Source of the DNA: an uncultured Pseudanabaenaceae cyanobacterium
GTDB taxonomy: Bacteria > Cyanobacteriota > Cyanobacteriia > PCC-9006 > JAAUQQ01
Direction: 5' to 3'
Assembly: GCA_938021205.1 (NCBI GenBank)
Contig: CALIGI010000018.1
Coordinates: forward strand, 1-50,072
Length of the DNA stretch: 50,072 nt
Shown here one piece after another: positions 44,435 to 50,072 of the stretch (position 1 is its first letter; the number at the start of each line of letters is the position of its first letter). The notes beneath the pieces are model-generated. The model did not search any database. It worked only from the letters and a program-made list of their open reading frames with translations, and was not told the origin of the DNA. The translations under genes and the position numbers were made by a program.

Positions 44435-44514
44435 GGGAACAAGCGAAGTTGGGCAGAGCTGACGATGGGCAGGAACTGCGATCGCAGGGCTCTTGCCAAT
44501 GCTTTAAACGTAAC

Positions 44515-44542
44515 AAGGCTCCGCAAATATTAGCAGAGCCTT
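44515..44542 (-). terminator. Hairpin between coiled-coil gene and dacB
   Basis: Arms 44515-44524 and 44533-44542 pair over ten bases with one G-U wobble on the minus strand, around an 8-base loop. It lies about 55 bases after the coiled-coil gene and could end or attenuate its transcript before dacB. The T-tract is weak. Confidence 0.5.
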
Positions 44543-44595
44543 AGACAAGAACAGACCTGGAGAGCAGTGTCTCGCCCAGTATCCAGCTAAATGAC

Positions 44596-46212
44596 TTAAA
44601 ACTTGGGAAAGTTTGGCAAGTTAATGCCCGCCAGAGTCGCTCGTTTTTTCTCGGGGGGCGCTGTGGCCTCTAATGAGTCACCACCAGCCTGGACAGCCGC
44701 AACTGCTTGGCCCGGCTCGGCCTCATCCAAGAGCCCTGAACGGTCAGCGACTTCTTCCGGCAGAACCGGCGTAATCGGAGGCACAAAGGCCACTTTGTGA
44801 TGACTACTCACCAGGGGAGCTTGGTGAGGCAAACTGGTGTCCTCAGATGCCGTCTTAGAGACACTCCCCAGCAAATCACCCTGGAGAATAGAATCACTTT
44901 CTTGTTTAAGCGTTGCTTCCAAATCTTCCGCCTTTTCAGGGTCAAAGACCGGCTCCACCGGATTGCCCTTAGCCATCATATGGGAAGCTGCAAAGCCCAT
45001 CGCGGCATTACCATAGGCCAGTTGCGCCTTGGAGGCTACTTTAGTTTGGGCCGCTTTCAAATCAGCCGCTTCTGGGTCCTCAAAGGCAAGTTGGAGATTG
45101 AGCCCCTTGGTCACACCAGGCTGCTCTAAACCCACCGGCTGATCTAAACCATTAAGAGCCTGACTTAACGCTGCTTCATCAAGCTGGTTGGACCAGGGCT
45201 GCACGGGCTTCGGTCGAGGGAACAGCTCTCCAGAGCTATCCATAGGATCCATTTCCACATCACCTAAATCATAATCACTGTCATTCACAGACACAGCCAG
45301 GCTCTTTTCCAAAGCGGCCTTGAACTGCATCGTGTGGCGCTGCTGACGACCCAGACGACTCTTGAGATCGCGGCACAGTCTCTCGGCCTGGAGGAGCTGC
45401 TGGGCCTGATCAGAGCAGCGGCGCTGAACTTGACTAAAGTCTCGCTCCATTTGAGCAACACGCTCTTGACTGCTGCTGAGCTGGTCTTGCAGCGTTTCGA
45501 CCAAGATAGTTTGACGCTGGTGAGTTTTTTGTTGAATATCTACTTCTTGATTCAGAGCGACATAGCGCTCTTGGAGAGCCAAGAACTCTTGGGTCCGGTG
45601 CTCCAGAAGCTGCTCCTGCTGACCGTACTGGTGCAGCTGAACCTTGAAATCAGATTGGCAACCTTGCAGCGCCTGCTCCAGCTCCCGGATCCAACCCATG
45701 AGTTCACTGTGGTAAACCATCAGCTCCTCACGACTGGCTTCAGAGATGTCCATCTCGGCCAGGTCATCCAGACTGGGACTATCACATTGAGACTCAACCG
45801 AAACTGTGGTCGCCTCTTCTGCTCCAGCTTCCATGCTCCCAGCAGATTCTGACCCGGAGGGGTCTTTCGTCGGATGAGACCAGAGCGGCTCTCCGTGATT
45901 CCCTGGCTGAAATGACACAGTATTCACTGGAATAGAAGCACTGCTCTGGGCAGAGAGGTTAAAGGACGGAGAATCGGACAGAGAAGGGAGAGAGGCAGCC
46001 CCTCCCATGGAGGGATTGTAGATTCGATCAAAGATCACGGGCTGAGGAACAGGCCTGGGTGCTGGGCCATAAACCACCGCTGAAGGCGCAGGAACGGAAT
46101 CGGCTTCATCGGAGCTATCACAGCGAGTAGAGGACAAAGGAACGTCCAGGGCATCTGCCTCGCATTCAGGATGACCCTGGAAACTATCTCGGAATGCTGC
46201 CTTATCGCTCAT
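44596..46212 (-). CDS. Hypothetical coiled-coil protein
   Basis: A 538-residue protein I do not recognise. Residues 1-155 are acidic and low in complexity. Residues about 160-310 form a long coiled coil with heptads rich in Gln, Glu, Leu and Arg (DFKVQLHQYGQQEQLLEHRT, LVETLQDQLSSSQERVAQME). The remainder is again disordered, acidic and Ala-rich, ending in the short conserved-looking tail KRATLAGINLPNFPKF. No signal peptide or membrane helix is visible. It could be a cytoplasmic scaffold. I chose the ATG at 46212; the frame is open to 46227. It precedes dacB on the same strand. Confidence 0.7.
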   Translation of the reverse strand: MSDKAAFRDSFQGHPECEADALDVPLSSTRCDSSDEADSVPAPSAVVYGPAPRPVPQPVIFDRIYNPSMGGAASLPSLSDSPSFNLSAQSSASIPVNTVSFQPGNHGEPLWSHPTKDPSGSESAGSMEAGAEEATTVSVESQCDSPSLDDLAEMDISEASREELMVYHSELMGWIRELEQALQGCQSDFKVQLHQYGQQEQLLEHRTQEFLALQERYVALNQEVDIQQKTHQRQTILVETLQDQLSSSQERVAQMERDFSQVQRRCSDQAQQLLQAERLCRDLKSRLGRQQRHTMQFKAALEKSLAVSVNDSDYDLGDVEMDPMDSSGELFPRPKPVQPWSNQLDEAALSQALNGLDQPVGLEQPGVTKGLNLQLAFEDPEAADLKAAQTKVASKAQLAYGNAAMGFAASHMMAKGNPVEPVFDPEKAEDLEATLKQESDSILQGDLLGSVSKTASEDTSLPHQAPLVSSHHKVAFVPPITPVLPEEVADRSGLLDEAEPGQAVAAVQAGGDSLEATAPPEKKRATLAGINLPNFPKF

Positions 46213-46994
46213 TGTTTGCTCACCCACGTCAAAGATGTGAAACCGGTTCGACCGAATTGTCTAGGAGATAGTCCATAGACAACGCTTTAGAGAGTGGTTT
46301 AGAAAGCTGTGGAACAGCTTCAGGGAGGCTATATCAACTGCCTTCTCCTTACAAAAGGTGTCGAACCAACTCAGGATGAGATGTTCAGACAACTACTAGC
46401 TAATCGCAGGAGCAGTACAATGTTGAGCCGTAATTCCACCTAAATTTCATTCTTGGCTTTGCTAAGTAAAAACCAGCCAAATGAATGACGTGTCTCTTGG
46501 AGATAGACCGTTGGATTACTGACTCGAACTATGCTTGCAGGAAGCTCAAATTTTGTAAACCGTTGTTCTCCGTATTAAACGGCCAGACCCATGCCAGATT
46601 TTGTGCGCGAAGATACGCAATTCACCCTGGCGGAAACGGAGTCGTTTCTGGGGTGGCGTCGATATAATCTGCCGTAAGCAGAGCGAACTGGAACGGTTGT
46701 AGCATCAAATCTTTACGTCCTTCGAGGGGGTAACAAACCTCGTAGGACAGACGGCATCGATCCAGGTTGTCAAAGACTCGGTGATTGCATCAATCTAAAT
46801 CGAACAAGCAAGAACAAAAGAACTACTCAAAAACCAACAAATAGTGACTATTTGTAAGGGCATGATGGGTGTCTCTGAAACCTGATCCAACCGAAGAAAA
46901 AGGCCAGCTCCTGAATTTATGGCTGAGTAACCCCATGGGAACCTACAAGTGAAGTGATCTCCAAAACTTTGAATCTACTTTGTTACAGCACCCC
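46213..46994. other. Long intergenic region with possible structured RNA
   Basis: About 780 bases with no supported ORF. The stretch 46716-46755 can fold into an 11-bp hairpin (GTCCTTCGAGG, 46717-46727, with CCTCGTAGGAC, 46738-46748, one mismatch) with a 10-base loop. No known cyanobacterial RNA motif was recognised in it. The region does not contain a tRNA. Confidence 0.45.
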
Positions 46995-48041
46995 CTAAGA
47001 CAGCGTTTGGTGAAGCAAATCTCGATGCATGAGGGCGCGATCGCGCAAGGACTGAATCTGCTGCGGACTCAACGCCTTACCCCGATCAAACTGCTCCTGC
47101 CAGACTTGAGCGATCTCTGCAAAGGATTCCGGCAATGCGGCTAGGTCCCAACCCGGAATGTCGGTTTCCTCCATGAGGCGATTGACCTTGGGGTCATAGC
47201 TAAGGGCGTAGCAGCGGTTACCCTCGGCAGCGGCCATGATCAGTCCATGGAGGCGCATGGAGAGGGTCATGTCCACTTGCCGGAAAATGCCCTTGAGGTA
47301 GCGAGGGTCTTCGATTTCAACGATTTGGCAGGGGCCATTGGTCTTGTTCTTAATCTGGGCTTTGAGCTGCTGGGCGATCGCCCGATCCTGCGAGGGCTGG
47401 AAGGGCAACAGCAAGATCGAGGCCCCGCTGCTCTCCTGAAGACTGACTAAGGCATTGCCAATGCGACTCAGTCGTTCCGGGGTAAGGCTGGGGTGGGGGC
47501 GTAGGCAAACAGCGATGCGAGGACTGGGGAGTTCTAGAGGCTCATGGGGAATCGCATCCAAAGCCCAAACGGGATCAGGGGCCAGGAGACAATCGACATT
47601 CCAGTCCTTGAGCTGTTGGGCAGAACCGCCATCGCGAACGCTGGCAGTACTACAGCCACTAAAAGTTTGGCGGGCTATCCAGCGGGTGAAGGAGCGATTG
47701 AGGGGGCCAATGCCTTGGGACCAGGCGATCGTAATGAGACCCATTTGCTGGGCGAGGCCCATGAGTCCCGCATAGTAGAGGGGGCTTAGGGCACTGGTAC
47801 TGTCTTGGATGAGGCTGCCACCGCCAAAGATGAAAGCGTTGGCGTCTTTGAAAGTGGAGAGAATGGCGAAGCTATTATTGCGATCGCACACCTCAACGCC
47901 ATACTGCTGTTTAGTCTGCTCCGGATCACCACTGAGCACAATCGGCGTCACATGCTCCGGCAGCATTTGCAATAGCGTAGCCAGCAGGGCCTCGTCACCG
48001 CTATTGCCCTTGCCGTAGTAACCGCACAGAACTGCTCGCAT
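46995..48041 (-). CDS. csaB: Polysaccharide pyruvyl transferase CsaB
   Basis: A 348-residue enzyme of the pyruvyltransferase family (PF04230). It starts AVLCGYYGKGNSGDEALLAT, the nucleotide-sugar-type N-terminal motif, followed by FIFGGGSLIQDSTSALSPLY, WSQGIGPLNR, SVRDGGSAQQL and the C-terminal MRLHGLIMAAAEGN, all family hallmarks. CsaB transfers pyruvate from phosphoenolpyruvate to a cell-wall polysaccharide as a ketal. In Gram-positives this anchors SLH-domain proteins; cyanobacteria also use SLH porins that bind pyruvylated wall polymer. It is divergent from the DUF2499 gene. Confidence 0.92.
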   Translation of the reverse strand: MRAVLCGYYGKGNSGDEALLATLLQMLPEHVTPIVLSGDPEQTKQQYGVEVCDRNNSFAILSTFKDANAFIFGGGSLIQDSTSALSPLYYAGLMGLAQQMGLITIAWSQGIGPLNRSFTRWIARQTFSGCSTASVRDGGSAQQLKDWNVDCLLAPDPVWALDAIPHEPLELPSPRIAVCLRPHPSLTPERLSRIGNALVSLQESSGASILLLPFQPSQDRAIAQQLKAQIKNKTNGPCQIVEIEDPRYLKGIFRQVDMTLSMRLHGLIMAAAEGNRCYALSYDPKVNRLMEETDIPGWDLAALPESFAEIAQVWQEQFDRGKALSPQQIQSLRDRALMHRDLLHQTLS

Positions 48042-48185
48042 AGATCTTTAGTAGTTTGACGTGGATTGGGCTGGGCAACCCCACTACAATACCGTCAGGG
48101 GATCAGCTCCAGTGAGTGATAGGCCATGCAACGCCCTAGCTTTCGGACTGGGAAATACCCTAAAAAGACGACGATAAGGATTGCG

Positions 48186-48494
48186 ATGCACGCCCTTTCG
48201 ATTCCCACTTGGATTATTCACGTGTCGAGCGTGCTGGAGTGGACGGCTGCGATTTGGATTATTTGGCGCTATGGCGAGGTCACGGGAAATGAGGCCTGGT
48301 ACTGGCTGTCCCTGGGAATGCTGCCGTCCCTGGTGAGTGCAATGTGCGCCTGTACCTGGCACTTTTTTGATAATTCAGTGGCTTTGAATTGGCTAGTGAC
48401 GCTCCAGGCGGCGATGACAGTGCTGGGCAATTTCACCATGATGGGTGGGGGCTGGATGGTTTGGCGATCGGCCCTGGCTGGAAAGAAGGCTTAG
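48186..48494 (+). CDS. DUF2499 membrane protein
   Basis: A 102-residue membrane protein with three predicted helices. It begins MHALSIPTWIIHVSSVLEWT and contains ACTWHFFDNSVALNWLVTLQ, the conserved core of DUF2499, a family restricted to cyanobacteria and plastid-bearing eukaryotes. The function is unknown. The ATG at 48186 has AAGGA seven bases upstream, so I prefer it to the upstream start at 48126. It forms an operon with the DUF3593 gene 18 bases downstream, and the two families are commonly adjacent. Confidence 0.88.
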   Translation: MHALSIPTWIIHVSSVLEWTAAIWIIWRYGEVTGNEAWYWLSLGMLPSLVSAMCACTWHFFDNSVALNWLVTLQAAMTVLGNFTMMGGGWMVWRSALAGKKA

Positions 48495-48512
48495 GAATAG
48501 GGATTTAGAACA

Positions 48513-48806
48513 ATGGATAAAGAAACGCTGTTTGCCATTTCCCTGTTTCCCTATTTGGGGTTTCTGTGGTTTTTGACGAAGTCAAAGCTGGTGCCGAAGC
48601 TGGCGCTTATTGGGTTTTATGTATTGCTGATATTTGTCATGGTGACAATTCCAGCAGGGATTTACGCCAAGGTTCATTACGGTGAGGAGCTGGCCAATGT
48701 GGATTGGCTCCATGGCAGCGCCGAGTCGTTTTTGACGCTGACTAATGTGTTGGTGGTGCTGGGCTTTCGCAATGCACTGAAAAAGGCTGAGGCCGATGCA
48801 GGATAA
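48513..48806 (+). CDS. DUF3593 membrane protein
   Basis: A 97-residue protein with three hydrophobic helices. LFAISLFPYLGFLWFLTKSK opens the family, and WLHGSAESFLTLTNVLVVLG is the conserved C-terminal half. DUF3593 proteins are found in cyanobacteria and plastids and often follow DUF2499. Together they probably form a small thylakoid or envelope membrane complex; this is an inference from co-occurrence only. Confidence 0.88.
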   Translation: MDKETLFAISLFPYLGFLWFLTKSKLVPKLALIGFYVLLIFVMVTIPAGIYAKVHYGEELANVDWLHGSAESFLTLTNVLVVLGFRNALKKAEADAG

Positions 48807-48876
48807 ACAGCATTCGCTTAGGGGCGAATCATCAATAGATCTCTTGCGCAAATTCAAATCCGCCCCCATCCCCCAA

Positions 48877-48947
48877 CCCCTTGCCCCCAATTCTGGGGGA
48901 AGGGGAGCCCTAAATCCCTCTCCCAGAATTGGGAGAGGGATTTAGGG
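48877..48947. repeat. Palindromic intergenic repeats (REP/MITE-like)
   Basis: Two nested inverted repeats. The first is GC-rich at 48877-48904 (CCCCTTGCCCCCA and its near complement). The second is a perfect 18-bp stem, 48908-48925 with 48930-48947, around GAAT. They lie between DUF3593 and the hydrolase gene. Repeats of this style are dispersed in many cyanobacterial genomes; this one may also end the DUF3593 transcript. Confidence 0.65.
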
Positions 48948-49031
48948 AGAGGGCAGGGATTTACAAGACGTCTAATCGTGATTCGCAGCGATCGCAATCA
49001 AGTAATTCAGTTCATTAGGTGACTTCAATCG

Positions 49032-49976
49032 ATGGTTCAGGCAGTAGCGATCGAAACAAAAACAGAATTCTGGACTTGGCGAGGCCATTCCATTCGCTAT
49101 CAGCAATGCGGAGAAGCTGGACCTGCGCTGGTGTTGATCCATGGGTTTGGGGCATCGAGTGATCATTGGCGGAAGAATTTGCCGGACTTTGGCCAGACCC
49201 ACCGGGCATTTGCGATCGATTTACTGGGTTATGGGCGATCAGAGAAGCCTGCACCCGGAGAAGAAGTCCAATACACCTTTGAAACTTGGGGCCAGCTCAT
49301 CGTTGATTTTTGCCGAGAGGTCGTGGGTGGTCCGGCATTTTTGGTCGGTAATTCCATTGGTTGTGTGGTGGCACTCCAAGCAGCAGCCTATGCCAATGGC
49401 TTGTTAGCTAAGGTTGCTGAACACACTGAAGCTGAAGCTCCCCTGATCTGCCAAGGCGTAGTGATGTTGAATTGCTCTCTGCGGCTATTGCATGTGCGCA
49501 AGAAGCATCTGCTACCGTTTTATCGCAGTGCTCCGGCTCCGCTGATGATGAAGCTGTTGGCAAATACACCGATTGGGCCGTTTTTCTTTTCGCGCTTGGC
49601 AACGCCGAAAACACTGCGGACAGTGTTGAAGCAGGCCTATGGGCGGGAGGAGGCGATTACAGATGAGTTGCTGGAGCTACTGTTAGGACCCGCATTTGAG
49701 CCAGGGGCGGTGGAGGTATTTTTGCAGTTTATTCAGTATGACCATGGGCCGCTGGCGGAGGATTTGCTGCCGCAGATGCGTTGCCCGGTGTTGGTGCTAT
49801 GGGGGGAGGAGGATCCTTGGGAGCCGGTGGAACAGGGGCGAGCCTATGGGGAATATCCCATGGTGGAGCAGTTTGTGAGTTTGCCAGGGTTGGGGCATTG
49901 TCCCCAGGATGAGTCACCAGAGGTGGTTGATCCGTTGGTCAGGGATTGGACTTTGGAAGTGGCAGCTAGGGGGTAG
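49032..49976 (+). CDS. Alpha/beta hydrolase fold protein
   Basis: A 314-residue hydrolase. LVLIHGFGASSDHWRKNL is the oxyanion-hole motif, FAIDLLGYGRSEKP the following strand and loop, and LVGNSIGCVVALQAA the nucleophile elbow with Ser108. LVLWGEEDPWEP carries the acid, and LPGLGHCPQDESPE the catalytic histidine. The layout matches cyanobacterial and plastid hydrolases related to pheophytinase and haloalkane-dehalogenase-like enzymes. The exact substrate cannot be read from sequence. The ATG at 49032 is followed by a short unconserved leader. Confidence 0.9.
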   Translation: MVQAVAIETKTEFWTWRGHSIRYQQCGEAGPALVLIHGFGASSDHWRKNLPDFGQTHRAFAIDLLGYGRSEKPAPGEEVQYTFETWGQLIVDFCREVVGGPAFLVGNSIGCVVALQAAAYANGLLAKVAEHTEAEAPLICQGVVMLNCSLRLLHVRKKHLLPFYRSAPAPLMMKLLANTPIGPFFFSRLATPKTLRTVLKQAYGREEAITDELLELLLGPAFEPGAVEVFLQFIQYDHGPLAEDLLPQMRCPVLVLWGEEDPWEPVEQGRAYGEYPMVEQFVSLPGLGHCPQDESPEVVDPLVRDWTLEVAARG

Positions 49977-50072
49977 ATTGGCGATCGCCCTCCACCTTTT
50001 CCCTCGGTACTGCTACCCACACTAGATCGCCGCAATTCCACCCTCGTCACTCTCAAATATTTTGGGCATCTT

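Noticed and set aside
44789..45852. Long antisense frames across the coiled-coil gene
   Set aside because: They mirror its Gln/Leu-rich codons on the other strand; the minus-strand frame is much longer and has proper start and neighbours.
46485..46667. 60-codon plus-strand frame in the long gap
   Set aside because: No motif, and no ribosome site; chance ORF.
48877..48947. CRISPR array
   Set aside because: Only two nested palindromes, with no regular spacer-repeat series and no cas genes.

Overview
The window looks like a cyanobacterial chromosome. The octamer GCGATCGC (HIP1) recurs through most of it. It also carries genes typical of cyanobacteria: a one-helix high-light-inducible protein, the DUF2499/DUF3593 pair shared with plastids, a DUF1350 hydrolase, a CsaB-type pyruvyltransferase and an IcfG-like PP2C/STAS signalling cluster. 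I cannot assign a genus.

Layout. 1-10637 is ordinary core sequence: the end of a P-type cation ATPase, a small zinc-ribbon protein, rlmN, a membrane protein, an Hlip, alanine dehydrogenase, a DUF2993 protein, a large repeat-bearing metalloprotease and leuA. 10639-12508 holds a broken secreted protein and a DUF1350 hydrolase. 12509-19114 is a foreign-looking, AT-rich, HIP1-poor cassette of five same-strand genes: a ThiO-like FAD oxidase, a membrane desaturase, a cystathionine gamma-synthase-fold PLP enzyme, a sterol-desaturase-family hydroxylase and an EamA exporter. It is bracketed by two gap-free 282-bp copies of the 3' end of the DUF1350 gene (12227-12508 and 19115-19396) and has an IS5-type remnant at its left edge. 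This is my best candidate for an undescribed small-molecule pathway.

19409-22779 returns to host-like sequence (Uma2, TfoX-like, pepA, SMR transporter). 22999-26088, on the minus strand, holds a bufferin-type metallophore set: precursor BufA, MNIO/DUF692 enzyme BufB and DUF2063 partner BufC, followed by a CPBP protease. 26688-28671, also minus, holds two overlapping genes that look like the arginine-processing pair of the azomycin pathway: an MppP/RohP-like PLP oxidase and a RohR-like retro-aldolase. The later azomycin genes are absent here, so the product is open. Divergent from it, 29191-37532 encodes two substrate-binding-like proteins, a hybrid histidine kinase, a response regulator, a PP2C-type phosphatase with a receiver domain, an ATP-binding anti-sigma-like protein and a STAS-like protein: a probable sensing and partner-switching pathway.

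37709-48041 is a minus-strand run of envelope-related genes: WG-repeat protein, DUF3352 protein, alkaline-phosphatase-fold enzyme, PBP4-type carboxypeptidase, coiled-coil protein and CsaB-like pyruvyltransferase. 48186-49976 has DUF2499, DUF3593 and an alpha/beta hydrolase. I saw no tRNA, rRNA or CRISPR array.
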